Virus record (IMG/VR): IMGVR_UViG_3300032020_001000
Span: 1 to 64,000 of that record
Origin: a virus
Direction: 5' to 3' (one strand)
Length of the DNA: 64,000 bases
Part shown: positions 1-7,023 of the stretch, piece after piece
How the letters are laid out: each line of letters begins with the position of its first letter
Position numbering within the stretch: the stretch's first letter is position 1
Position numbers and translations under genes: made by a program
The notes under the pieces: generated by a model
What the model was told of the DNA's origin: nothing
What the model saw: the letters and a program-made list of their open reading frames with translations, nothing else
Databases searched by the model: none

Positions 1-75
1 ATCCTGGTGCGGGACGCAAGCACCAGCGTGGCCGCGGTGACCCGCGTAGACTGCGTGCGGTTCTGGCTGCCGTGA
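1..75 (+). CDS. 3' end of a gene cut by the window edge
   Basis: Frame 1 is open from the first base to a TGA at 73-75 and gives a 24-residue tail ending in VRFWLP. The start and most of the gene lie outside the window. It precedes small virion-like genes on the same strand, so a late structural protein is plausible, but nothing in the fragment identifies it. Confidence 0.6.
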   Translation: MLVRDASTSVAAVTRVDCVRFWLP

Positions 76-121
76 GATAGGGAGTAGGAAGTAGGGAGCA
101 GGGAGTAGGGAGGAATCATAC
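76..121 (+). repeat. purine-rich tandem repeat leader
   Basis: Short units of the type GGGAGTA/GGAAGTA/GGGAGCA repeat about five times between the upstream stop and the next ATG. The last unit, GGGAGG, is the Shine-Dalgarno of the gene at 122. The tract offers several overlapping SD-like sites. Confidence 0.6.
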
Positions 122-349
122 ATGGCTTTGACTGAGCAGGAAAAGCAGGCGCTCTACAGCCGCTTCAGCCGCCTCAACGGCCTGGACATCGCGCACATTC
201 TCGTCGAGGCCAATGAGGCGGGGCTGATTGACGATGCGCGCGTGCGCGGGTTCGCGCAGCGGGTGTGGGCGGCGTGGACGGCGCAGCGGCGGGCGATCAT
301 AGAGGCGCAGATCGCGGATTTGCAGACCGAGCGCGAGGGGTTGGAATGA
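122..349 (+). CDS. small phage protein, 75 aa, helical
   Basis: ATG at 122 follows GGGAGG at about 8 nt. The protein is charged and predicted helical (starts MALTEQEKQALY, ends LQTEREGLE), without a family I recognise. Its stop overlaps the next start (ATGA at 346-349), so it is translationally coupled to the zinc/SANT-like protein downstream. Function unknown. Confidence 0.75.
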   Translation: MALTEQEKQALYSRFSRLNGLDIAHILVEANEAGLIDDARVRGFAQRVWAAWTAQRRAIIEAQIADLQTEREGLE

Positions 350-936
350 ATTGCCTTCGGTGCCCGAAACTGAAAGTGGGCGGCGAACTCCGCGATGAAG
401 TCTATTGCACACAGGGTGGTGGCCGGGTGAAGATATACCTCGACACGCTCGACCAGGGTTGCCCGCACGGAGTCAGCGATATGCCACGCCCGCGCTGGAG
501 TAAGGCAGAGAAGCTCTGGTTGGCCTTCAACTACCAGCGCAGGGGCCTCTCCGCCTGCGCGCACACGCTGGATCGCGGTCATTGCGCGACAGCGCACATG
601 GCGCAGACCTACCGACTGACGCGACCACGGCGGAAGTTTACAGCGCAGGAAGACGCGGAGATCCGCGACGCGCTTATGACCGCAGCGCCGGGCGAACGAT
701 GGGCGACTGTGCAGGCGGTTGCGCAGCGCCTGGGCCGGCCCTCCGCAGCGGCTGTGCTCAAGCGGGGTTACCGGCTGGGCATCCTGCGTACCCGTTCGGC
801 CTGGAGTCCGCGAGAGCGGGCCTATCTCAGCCGGTACTACCGGTACGGGACTGGCCGGCAGATCGCCGCGGCGCTGGGTCGGTCGTTGCATGCGGTGCAT
901 GCCTGCGCGCAACGCCACTTGAGCGAGCAACACTGA
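346..936 (+). CDS. predicted DNA-binding protein with Cys-rich N-terminus and three Myb/SANT-like repeats
   Basis: The start chosen is ATG 346, overlapping the previous stop. The 196-aa product begins with a Cys-rich segment (CLRCPK, then further Cys near residues 26 and 43) that could bind zinc. Three segments follow, each opening with an aromatic residue and an acidic helix (WSKAEKLW, FTAQEDAEI, WSPRERAYL) and closing with a helix-turn-helix-like 'LGR' element, as in Myb/SANT or GcrA-like folds. DNA binding is inferred from this pattern. A position late in the virion region could mean a late regulator. Confidence 0.6.
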   Translation: MNCLRCPKLKVGGELRDEVYCTQGGGRVKIYLDTLDQGCPHGVSDMPRPRWSKAEKLWLAFNYQRRGLSACAHTLDRGHCATAHMAQTYRLTRPRRKFTAQEDAEIRDALMTAAPGERWATVQAVAQRLGRPSAAAVLKRGYRLGILRTRSAWSPRERAYLSRYYRYGTGRQIAAALGRSLHAVHACAQRHLSEQH

Positions 937-937
937 T

Positions 938-1225
938 ATGTGGGTGGCATGGACGATAGCCATACTCGTGGCGGCGACGCCCCGACCTTATACGGTGCCA
1001 GGATACTGTCTGGAGAATACGGCCAGTTGCGCCTGCTACATCCCGGCGACTGCGGAACACCAGATGGTCTGGAGCAACACGGTCGTGACGCTGGTGAGGC
1101 AGGCGCACGGCAAGAAGAAACTGGCACTCCTGGGCACGACGGCGATGCTGGAAAGTGTTGGCGCAGACGTGCAGGGCGCGGTGATTTGGCCGCGCACCGA
1201 GAGAGAGGAGCATATCGATGGCTAA
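938..1225 (+). CDS. small exported or membrane-anchored protein, 95 aa
   Basis: ATG 938 begins with a hydrophobic stretch (WVAWTIAILVAATP) that looks like a signal peptide or membrane anchor. The short remainder contains three Cys (YCLENTASCACY). No family recognised. It overlaps the next gene by 8 nt. A lysis-related or envelope role is possible from its neighbours only. Confidence 0.55.
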   Translation: MWVAWTIAILVAATPRPYTVPGYCLENTASCACYIPATAEHQMVWSNTVVTLVRQAHGKKKLALLGTTAMLESVGADVQGAVIWPRTEREEHIDG

Positions 1226-1571
1226 ATGGAGGGAGACCGTAACAAAGGCGGCCGTCAGCAAGTCCGCACTGGAGGTCGTCCTGCCGCCGCGCGATGTGGG
1301 CGACATGCCGCGGCGGGTGGTCACCGTGAGCGTGGCCGGCGGGACGGGGAAATTGGGCCTGGCGGATGCGGACATCCAGCTAGGGCCGACCGCAAGCGGC
1401 CCATGGTTCGACGAGGACATCGCGGCATCCGGCATTCCCACCCTGGCCGCCGGCGCCAACGGCGTCTACCGGATGGATCGCGGCGACCGGTGGCTGCGGG
1501 TGCTGGGCAAGGGAATCGACAGCGAAGGGCAGACCGATGTGACGGTCTACCTGGATGCTATTGATGTGTGA
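1218..1571 (+). CDS. small virion-like protein, 117 aa
   Basis: ATG 1218 lies behind GAGAGGAG. The sequence is rich in beta-type and Gly/Ala segments (VTVSVAGGTGKLGLADADIQL, written in parts) and has no signal peptide. It looks like a small beta-rich structural protein of the late region, but no family is recognised. Confidence 0.65.
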   Translation: MAKWRETVTKAAVSKSALEVVLPPRDVGDMPRRVVTVSVAGGTGKLGLADADIQLGPTASGPWFDEDIAASGIPTLAAGANGVYRMDRGDRWLRVLGKGIDSEGQTDVTVYLDAIDV

Positions 1572-1675
1572 GAACCGATAGGCACTTAGGCATGGGGCGC
1601 CGATGCCCCTGGGTCGCCTACTGCGCGGAGCAGGCCCAGCATTGCGTTTGCTCAGCCATGGAGGAGGCATGAACG

Positions 1676-1978
1676 ATGGACGGCATCAAGACGTTTCTCG
1701 AGTATGGGGCGACCGGCATGGTGACCCTGATCATTCTAGTCGTGCTGGTGCCGGTGGTGCGCGCCTTCATCACCGAGATGCGGGCCGCGCGTAGCGACCG
1801 CGTAGCGGAGCGGCAGGAGCGCCAGCAGATGCGTCAGGAGCATAACGAGTTTGTGGTCAACCACGCGGATCATGTGGTTGCGGCACTGGCCGCTCAGACG
1901 ACGGCGCTGAGCAAGGTCAACGACGGCCTAGACCGCGTGTGCGAGCGGCTGAACAGCGATCCACGGAGACCGCAATGA
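1676..1978 (+). CDS. holin-like membrane protein with coiled-coil tail
   Basis: ATG 1676 has GGAGG at 1663-1667. One strong transmembrane helix (residues about 14-33, GMVTLIILVVLVPVVRAF) is followed by a charged coiled coil (RVAERQERQQMRQEHNEF). The 100-aa size, single membrane helix and place just upstream of the amidase fit a class-III-like holin or spanin-type lysis protein. The family is not identified, so the lysis role is inferred from context. Confidence 0.6.
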   Translation: MDGIKTFLEYGATGMVTLIILVVLVPVVRAFITEMRAARSDRVAERQERQQMRQEHNEFVVNHADHVVAALAAQTTALSKVNDGLDRVCERLNSDPRRPQ

Positions 1979-2193
1979 CAAGGAGCATGAGCTTCTGCTG
2001 CGGCCGGGGCCCGTATGTGATCATCGTGAACTGCGAGCCGGGCGGGGACACGATCAGCGTGGCCCGGGCGCATCCGCCATTCTGCGTGCAGCTCGCCGTC
2101 AGCGATGTGTGCATTGGGCTCGACATCCGGCGGGGGGACGAACCGCCCGAGACGCAGATCCTCGACCGCGCCCTCAATTCCGAGCAACCATGA
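1975..2193 (+). CDS. hypothetical protein, 72 aa, between holin-like gene and endolysin
   Basis: ATGA overlap at 1975-1978 couples it to the holin-like gene. The protein (MTRSMSFCCGRG..., ends LNSEQP) is Cys-containing and beta-rich. It has no obvious signal or membrane segment and no known family. Confidence 0.6.
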   Translation: MTRSMSFCCGRGPYVIIVNCEPGGDTISVARAHPPFCVQLAVSDVCIGLDIRRGDEPPETQILDRALNSEQP

Positions 2194-2210
2194 TATGGGA
2201 GGTTGATCAG

Positions 2211-2792
2211 ATGAAGCGCATCATCATCGCAGTTGATGCAGGACATGGCGGCACCGATCCGGGCGCAGTGGGGAACGGCCTGCAGGAGGCTCAGGTAGCG
2301 GCCGAGCTGGCGAATCAGCGTCTCGCAAGCTTCGCACGGCTGGCGGGGCATCGCGTGGAGTTGACTCGCCCCACGGGGACGGGTGTATCCCTGACCGCGC
2401 GGGCACAGAGGGCGGTGGAGCTGCGGGCCAACCTCTTTGTTAGCGTGCACATAAATGCGGCCTCTTCCCTGGCGCGTGGTTTCCAGGTCTGGCACCATGG
2501 CGGCGATGGCCGCAGCAAGCTGGTCGCACACCGCATGCACCGCATGGTGGCCGACGCGCTGCCGCAGTGGGCAGGGAACGCATGGCGCATCAGCGCCGAC
2601 ACGGAGCGTTATCGCAGCGGCTTTGCGGTGCTGCGTGGCACATGGCAGCGGATGCCAGCGCTGCTGCTCGAGGTCGGATTTCTGAGCAATGAGGCCGATG
2701 CCAATCTGCTGCGTGACCCCATACTGAAGCAGGCCACGATGCTCGAGGTGATGGCAGCCATCGCGGCTTCCCTGGCGCAGGACGAAGTGTAG
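2211..2792 (+). CDS. endolysin: N-acetylmuramoyl-L-alanine amidase (Amidase_3)
   Basis: Zinc hydrolase that cleaves the amide bond between MurNAc and L-Ala in peptidoglycan. ATG 2211 has GGGAGG at 2197-2202. The 193-aa protein is a lone Amidase_3 domain: DAGHGG near residue 10 (first zinc His), a Glu in GLQEAQ, SVHINA near residue 83 (second His), and the catalytic Glu in LLLEVGFLSN near residue 157. No signal peptide or cell-wall-binding domain is present, so export probably needs the upstream holin-like protein. Length is normal for a single-domain phage amidase. Confidence 0.93.
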   Translation: MKRIIIAVDAGHGGTDPGAVGNGLQEAQVAAELANQRLASFARLAGHRVELTRPTGTGVSLTARAQRAVELRANLFVSVHINAASSLARGFQVWHHGGDGRSKLVAHRMHRMVADALPQWAGNAWRISADTERYRSGFAVLRGTWQRMPALLLEVGFLSNEADANLLRDPILKQATMLEVMAAIAASLAQDEV

Positions 2793-2816
2793 GACATTTT
2801 CGATAGGCATATATCC

Positions 2817-3299
2817 ATGATGAGGTTGGCACACGAGATGGGAGTGGCACCCGAGTTCGCGCGCGAGCTCGAGGCATGGGTGGACCGGCTACTCGGCGCA
2901 GAGTGGGAGGTGGTGCTTGCCGCTGACGATACCTATGGCGACCGGGCCGGAGTGAACGTGTGTCTCCGCAACCGGGAGGCGACCGTGACTGTATGCCCCA
3001 CAGCGGATGTGCGACCCCACGCGACCGCCTGCCACGAGGTGGTGCATATACTGCTGCGACGCATGCATGAGGTGGCCTGGCGGATCATAGACCAACTACC
3101 CGAGGCGCTGCGGCAGTTCGCGCGGGACACATGGGTGGAGGCGCACGAGGAAGTGACGGAGGATATCGCCCGGGCATTCATCAGGGCCTATGCGGCCGCG
3201 GGCGAGGAAGGAGATGCAGGGAATGAAACGAAATCTGCTAGTCGGTTTGGTGGCCGGAATGGCCATGACACTCCTGATCGCGCTGCCGGTAGCCGCTGA
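2817..3299 (+). CDS. putative zinc metallopeptidase-like protein (HExxH)
   Basis: The 160-aa product contains HEVVHILL (HExxH) near residue 72, the classic zincin zinc site, and a downstream helix EAHEEVTEDIARAF that could supply a third ligand. No signal peptide is visible. The last 77 nt overlap the signal-peptide region of the next gene. A protease near the lysis cassette could act on virion or cell-envelope proteins; the substrate is unknown. Confidence 0.55.
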   Translation: MMRLAHEMGVAPEFARELEAWVDRLLGAEWEVVLAADDTYGDRAGVNVCLRNREATVTVCPTADVRPHATACHEVVHILLRRMHEVAWRIIDQLPEALRQFARDTWVEAHEEVTEDIARAFIRAYAAAGEEGDAGNETKSASRFGGRNGHDTPDRAAGSR

Positions 3300-3630
3300 G
3301 CCATTTGTCGAACAGCTCACCGGCTTCTTGGGGCAACCATCGGGCGCATCGGTGATGTTTCTGCATGGGCGTGACGCGACAGGTACGGGCCCGGCATTCA
3401 ACTTCGGTCTAGATGCGCAGGAGAAGACGCATCTGGACCTGGGCCTGATCACGAGCAACCGCGGCAACCAGCGCATGGTGCCGGGGCTGTCTGTCGACCT
3501 CGGCAGGAACCCATCGGTGCAGCCCTACGTCGGGATCGCGCTGACCCCGAGCGAATATGGCGGGACGCGGCTCGGCCCTCTGCAGGTAGATGGTATCTGC
3601 TTCTATGGGGGTCTGCGGCGGAGCTGGTAA
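3223..3630 (+). CDS. exported protein with signal peptide, possibly beta-barrel
   Basis: ATG 3223 (MKRNLLVGLVAGMAMTLL...) with GGAAGGAGAT upstream gives a clear signal peptide ending near VAAEP. The mature part of about 110 aa is made of short alternating strands with Gly/Asp turns, resembling a small outer-membrane barrel or superinfection-exclusion/conversion protein. A similar exported protein lies at 51646. Function unknown. Confidence 0.65.
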   Translation: MKRNLLVGLVAGMAMTLLIALPVAAEPFVEQLTGFLGQPSGASVMFLHGRDATGTGPAFNFGLDAQEKTHLDLGLITSNRGNQRMVPGLSVDLGRNPSVQPYVGIALTPSEYGGTRLGPLQVDGICFYGGLRRSW

Positions 3631-3668
3631 GGTTCAATTGCCCCAATGCGGGGCAGCAAGGAGGCACC

Positions 3669-3914
3669 ATGGATTTCGGGAAGGTTCTGAAGTGGCTGTC
3701 GGTCGGCCTGCGAATCGGCGCGATCCTCGAGGCGCTCAAGGGGGTGGACGCGAGAGCGCCTGGCACGACCAGCGAGGCGTACGCGGCGGCGGCTCCGGTC
3801 GCGCTTGCCTCGACGAGCGCGGAGTTCATGATGCGACTTGACGCCTGGGAGCAGGAGAACTTCGAGCGCATTATGCGAACCAGTCTGTTCTGGTTGGACT
3901 GGAAAACGCAGTAG
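3669..3914 (+). CDS. small protein, 81 aa, amphipathic helices
   Basis: ATG 3669 follows AAGGAGG at about 6 nt. N-terminal helix (FGKVLKWLSVGLRIGAILEAL) may be membrane associated. It is the last gene before a strong terminator and closes the left-hand late operon. No family recognised. Confidence 0.65.
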   Translation: MDFGKVLKWLSVGLRIGAILEALKGVDARAPGTTSEAYAAAAPVALASTSAEFMMRLDAWEQENFERIMRTSLFWLDWKTQ

Positions 3915-3949
3915 ATTCGGGCTGCCGCACGCCATGCCCCAGCCCGAGT

Positions 3950-3974
3950 GGGCCCCGGCACCGAGCCGGGGCCC
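3950..3974 (+). terminator. strong GC hairpin at end of the late operon
   Basis: A perfect 10-bp stem (GGGCCCCGGC, loop ACCGA, GCCGGGGCCC) is followed by GTAACTTT. It separates the lysis-side operon from the next promoter at 3987. Confidence 0.75.
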
Positions 3975-3986
3975 GTAACTTTCCGC

Positions 3987-4016
3987 TTGACTTCGACGGC
4001 CCGCAGAGTGATAGAT
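3987..4016 (+). promoter_or_regulatory. candidate promoter, TTGACT family
   Basis: TTGACT (3987-3992), an 18-nt spacer ending in GAGTG, then ATAGAT. The same layout (TTGACTt ... GAGTGA) recurs at 4520 and 25512, each time just after a gene end and before a new gene, which supports a common phage promoter class. The -10 match is weak. Confidence 0.5.
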
Positions 4017-4051
4017 GAGGGGCCAGCGTGGCTGGCAGGAGGGAGACTCAC

Positions 4052-4396
4052 ATGCCGAGACGGAGACGAGCGGATGCCGAGGCTACCGCTACCCCAGCGG
4101 CGCAGGAGGAGGCCCCAGCGGCCACCACGCGCGCGCGCAGGGGCGGGCGGCAGGCGGGAGACCAGTCGGGGGACACGAGGGGCACAGCGCGCGCCACAGC
4201 GCGGCGGAGCAGGCGCCTAGCGCCAGATGCAATGGTGACTATCGCGGTCCGCGGGGAGGCAGCCACGGCGATGAGGGCGCTGGCCGCGCAGCACAGCATG
4301 CCGCTGGTACGCCTGCTCCGGGACATGCTGGCCGTCTACCAGGGCCAGGTGGCCGCTGGCTATGTCCCCGGCGCGCTGGGGCAGCAGCAGGGCTGA
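4052..4396 (+). CDS. basic protein with C-terminal ribbon-helix-helix-like segment
   Basis: ATG 4052 has AGGAGGGAGA upstream; the in-frame GTG at 4028 is less likely. The first ~60 residues are Arg/Ala-rich and low-complexity (MPRRRRADAEATATP...). The C-terminal 45 residues (MVTIAVRGEAATAMRALAAQ...) follow the beta-strand plus two-helix pattern of CopG/Arc-like proteins and resemble the end of the gene at 6426. DNA binding is inferred. Confidence 0.6.
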   Translation: MPRRRRADAEATATPAAQEEAPAATTRARRGGRQAGDQSGDTRGTARATARRSRRLAPDAMVTIAVRGEAATAMRALAAQHSMPLVRLLRDMLAVYQGQVAAGYVPGALGQQQG

Positions 4397-4458
4397 GGCA
4401 GTCGGCAGTCGACGACGGGGGCCTGGGGGATGCCGATCACGCACACCCCCGGCCCCTA

Positions 4459-4549
4459 GCGCACGTCCGTTCGCTGTCCCAGGGCTGAAAAGAAAGTTCG
4501 GAAATAGGCCCCGGGGCGGTTGACTTGCATCGCCCCACGAGTGATGAAT
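4459..4549 (+). promoter_or_regulatory. repeated regulatory module, copy 1
   Basis: This intergenic stretch holds GCGCACGTCCGTTCGCTG (4459-4476), GAAAAGAAAGTTCGG, a GGCCCCGGGGC palindrome and TTGACT (4520-4525). The first three parts recur at 10874 and 47934. It precedes the amidoligase gene. The 210-nt gap 4397-4606 holds no credible gene. Confidence 0.6.
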
Positions 4550-4606
4550 GTAGGTGCCAGCGCAGAGTGCCGCGTGGCGAGAGCGGAACGGAACGGAGAG
4601 GACGAG

Positions 4607-5551
4607 ATGGCGCAGACGCAGGCAGCGAGCAGCAGGGCCGACGCCTACACCTTCGGCATCGAGATCGAGTGCCTTGTCCCCACCGCCGCCATCGTCAGGC
4701 TGGGCATCTCCATCGGCTCCTACCACCACGGATACCCGCTGCCAGCGCCCTTCCCGCAGGGATGGACGGCGGAGCATGACGCCACGATCCACACTCAGCG
4801 CAGCGACGAGACCTCGGTCGAAATCGTCAGCCCGGTGCTGAGGGGGGCGGCGGGCATCGAGCAGGTCAAACAGGTCGCGCAGACGCTGAGGGGGCTGGAG
4901 GCGCAGGTCAACTGCAGCTGCGGATTCCACGTGCACGTCGGAGCGGCCTCGGTGGCAGGGCACGACTACGCAGCACAGGCCGAATGGGTGGGCAAGCTGC
5001 TCTACCAGACGGCGATGCATGAGCGGGCGCTCTACGCCAGCACAGGCACCAGCGCCCGCGAGTGCAGCGCATACTGCGGGAGCGTGCACGCCGAGAAGCA
5101 TACGGCTGATGAACTGCGCCGCGCGCCGAAGGCCCGCAAGGCCGAGGCCCTGCGAGATGCCATCTACAACGGGCGCCGCTACCGCAGCCTCAACCTCACC
5201 AACCTGTTCACGCACAAGGCCACGGTCGAGTTCCGCTGGGCGGCCGGCACGGTCGAGTGGGTGAAGATGGTTGCTCACGTGCAGCAATGCCTGGCACTGG
5301 CTGAGCGCGCAACGGAGCAGACCAAGCTGGACTGGGGCGCACTCGCCAGCGAGCGCACCTACAAGCAGGCAGGCGCAGGCGCGCGCGCGCTCGACCGGTT
5401 CTTCTACCTCACCGGCTGGACGAAGGGCCGGCGGGACGTCGGGCAGCCGCAGGTGCAGATGGCCGGCTGGATTGCTGACCTGGCCGACCTCAAGCCGGTC
5501 AAGGTCGAGCTGAAGCGGCTGGCGCAGAAGTACGACCGGGGGGCGAATTGA
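4607..5551 (+). CDS. amidoligase family enzyme (COOH-NH2 ligase)
   Basis: ATG 4607 has GGAGAGG upstream; the longer in-frame start at 4520 overlaps the promoter and was rejected. The 314-aa protein shows the marks of the glutamine-synthetase-like amidoligase family: FGIEIEC (residue ~15), ETSVEIVSPV (~70), GFHVHV (~107) and ATVEFRWAAGT (~206). These enzymes form an amide bond between a carboxylate and an amine using ATP, often on proteins or peptides. The next gene, a class-II glutamine amidotransferase 1 nt away, is the typical partner and may supply or remove ammonia. The substrate is unknown. Confidence 0.85.
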   Translation: MAQTQAASSRADAYTFGIEIECLVPTAAIVRLGISIGSYHHGYPLPAPFPQGWTAEHDATIHTQRSDETSVEIVSPVLRGAAGIEQVKQVAQTLRGLEAQVNCSCGFHVHVGAASVAGHDYAAQAEWVGKLLYQTAMHERALYASTGTSARECSAYCGSVHAEKHTADELRRAPKARKAEALRDAIYNGRRYRSLNLTNLFTHKATVEFRWAAGTVEWVKMVAHVQQCLALAERATEQTKLDWGALASERTYKQAGAGARALDRFFYLTGWTKGRRDVGQPQVQMAGWIADLADLKPVKVELKRLAQKYDRGAN

Positions 5552-5552
5552 T

Positions 5553-6239
5553 ATGTGCGGCATCTTCGGATTCGCAGCAGAGGCGCGGTGGACGCCCGCG
5601 CAGCAACGGCTGGCGATGCGCCTGATGGAGGCGCTCGCCCGGGCCAGCGAGGAGCGCGGCGTAGACGCGGGCGGGTATGCAGCGCTGAGCGCGAACGGCG
5701 ACCTGCTCTGGGCGCGGCAGCCGGGGCCGGCGCACGAGCTGTTCGAGACGGCTTGGCGCCGGCTGGGGGAGCGCCGGCTGGTCGCCGCGATTGGACACAC
5801 GCGCTTTGCGACCCACGGGGCGCCGGCCACCAACGGCAACAACCACCCGCACATGGCGGGCGAGTGGGCGCTCGTCCATAACGGGGTTATCCCGCAGCAC
5901 AAGCGGAAGGCGCGCATACTGGGCATCCAGCTCCACGGCCAATGCGACAGCGAACTGCTGGCGCACATGCTGCGGCGCTACGGCGAAAGGCGCGGGCCGG
6001 CGGAATGCATGGCCCTGTGCGGGAGCCAGTCGGTGCTGGCGCTGCACGGAACCACCCGCGCGCTGCTGGCCTGGAGCAATGGTCGCATGCCGTTGGCGGC
6101 ATTCCGTATCGATGGCATGGATGGCTGGTGGTGGGCGTCGACCGCGGACATTGCAGCACGGGCGGCGGCAGCCGTGGGCATCGCAATAGTACCGGGGCGC
6201 ATCGCCAGCCACAAGGTCTACCGGATGGAGGCCCGCTGA
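5553..6239 (+). CDS. class-II glutamine amidotransferase domain protein
   Basis: The 228-aa product starts MCGIFGF, giving the N-terminal Cys nucleophile after Met removal. Further family motifs are IGHTRFATHG (~76), NHPHMAGEW (~92), VHNGVI (~105) and CDSELL (~127). It is a stand-alone Ntn-hydrolase domain without the synthetase half. Paired with the amidoligase at 4607, it is best read as a glutaminase/amidotransferase of a peptide- or metabolite-modifying pathway. Confidence 0.88.
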   Translation: MCGIFGFAAEARWTPAQQRLAMRLMEALARASEERGVDAGGYAALSANGDLLWARQPGPAHELFETAWRRLGERRLVAAIGHTRFATHGAPATNGNNHPHMAGEWALVHNGVIPQHKRKARILGIQLHGQCDSELLAHMLRRYGERRGPAECMALCGSQSVLALHGTTRALLAWSNGRMPLAAFRIDGMDGWWWASTADIAARAAAAVGIAIVPGRIASHKVYRMEAR

Positions 6240-6457
6240 TGAGCGACGGACTGGGGGGGAGCGAGAGGGTCGGAGCGATGCCAACGCCGCTACTGAATGC
6301 CCCGCGCTGGATAGATAAGACCGAGCACGAGACCTGTTGCGTGTGCGGGCGCCCCATGCGAGTCATGGTTTATGACCGCCCCGAAGGCGGCGTATGCGCG
6401 CGAGAAAGGCAGAAAGGAAAGAGCGATGGCAAAGAAGAGCAAGGCAGAGAAGGTTGA
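6239..6457 (+). CDS. small zinc-binding-like protein, 72 aa
   Basis: ATGA overlap with the preceding stop. It contains CCVCGRPM and a lone downstream Cys (GGVCARER), a half zinc ribbon. The same 'C-x-x-CG ... MVxDR' pattern occurs in the gene at 18433 (VACTECGYVCRVMVWDRG), so the two share a domain. The basic tail overlaps the next gene. Confidence 0.6.
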   Translation: MSDGLGGSERVGAMPTPLLNAPRWIDKTEHETCCVCGRPMRVMVYDRPEGGVCARERQKGKSDGKEEQGREG

Positions 6458-6617
6458 GAAGGAGCCGAAGGAGCCGAAGGCGCCGAAGGCGGCCGGCGAT
6501 GTTGAGCGGGCCGTGGTGGTCGTGACCGGCGAGGATGCCGCGCGGCTCCGGGCGCTCGCAGCAGAGCGCAAGTGCTCGCTGGCCGAGGTCGTGCGCGGCC
6601 TGCTCAAGGCGGGCTAA
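6426..6617 (+). CDS. Lys-rich ribbon-helix-helix-like protein, 63 aa
   Basis: ATG 6426 follows AAAGGAAAG. The N-terminus is a low-complexity KSKAEKVEKEPKEPKAPK tract, and the C-terminus (VVVVTGEDAARLRALAAER) is a CopG/Arc-like strand-helix-helix. It is last in the operon before a strong hairpin. A small DNA-binding regulator is likely. Confidence 0.6.
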   Translation: MAKKSKAEKVEKEPKEPKAPKAAGDVERAVVVVTGEDAARLRALAAERKCSLAEVVRGLLKAG

Positions 6618-6628
6618 GCACTGAGGGC

Positions 6629-6663
6629 GCGGGCCCCGGTTCAGATAGCGGGCCGGGGCCCGC
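6629..6663. terminator. bidirectional GC hairpin between convergent genes
   Basis: An 11-bp perfect stem (GCGGGCCCCGG ... CCGGGGCCCGC) with a 13-nt loop lies between the end of the + strand operon and the end of the - strand repressor. It can stop transcription from both sides. Confidence 0.75.
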
Positions 6664-6671
6664 AGGCAATC

Positions 6672-6944
6672 TTACTGCGGCTGGCGCGCCTTCTGCCACC
6701 TGGTCCACCGAGCCCGCAAGTCGGCAATGCCCGTGATTCTCGCCAGCACTGCCATCGCCGCCTCAGGCACATCGTACTCGCCAGACTCCCAGCGCAGGAT
6801 TGTAATCGGAGTTATGCGGTAGGCAGATTCCGCCATCTGGCGGGCCAGGGCCGCCCGCGACAGCGGAGGCCACTGCTTCTCGCGCCAATGCCGCAGGGGG
6901 TTACGCCGACGCCAGTTTTCGAATGCCTGCGTTGAGGGACTCAT
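6672..6944 (-). CDS. XRE-family helix-turn-helix repressor
   Basis: One of very few real minus-strand genes. The 90-aa protein has a canonical XRE helix-turn-helix (RAALARQMAESAYRI, then TILRWESGEYDVP) near residues 30-60. It sits opposite a + strand gene with a shared 80-nt control region, the usual place of a lysogeny repressor or Cro-like switch protein. Its promoter puts the start of transcription on the ATG, so the mRNA should be leaderless. Confidence 0.85.
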   Translation of the reverse strand: MSPSTQAFENWRRRNPLRHWREKQWPPLSRAALARQMAESAYRITPITILRWESGEYDVPEAAMAVLARITGIADLRARWTRWQKARQPQ

Positions 6945-6950
6945 GCCGTG

Positions 6951-6980
6951 ATGTTAGCACAACAGCACCGCCGCCGTCAA
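6951..6980 (-). promoter_or_regulatory. minus-strand promoter of the XRE gene (leaderless)
   Basis: On the minus strand TTGACG (6980-6975), 18-nt spacer, TAACAT (6956-6951). The ATG begins at 6944, exactly 7 nt past the -10 box, so no 5' UTR is expected. TAACAT is also the -10 of the modules at 10946 and 47994. Confidence 0.7.
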
Positions 6981-6988
6981 CTGGGGGC

Positions 6989-7017
6989 TTGACAGGAGTT
7001 GAGCGCGATGCTATACT
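6989..7017 (+). promoter_or_regulatory. consensus promoter TTGACA-N17-TATACT (leaderless)
   Basis: TTGACA (6989-6994), 17-nt spacer, TATACT (7012-7017). The ATG at 7024 lies 7 nt past the -10 box, which is where transcription should start. It faces the repressor promoter, 9 nt away, forming a compact divergent switch. Confidence 0.85.
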
Positions 7018-7023
7018 ATCATC

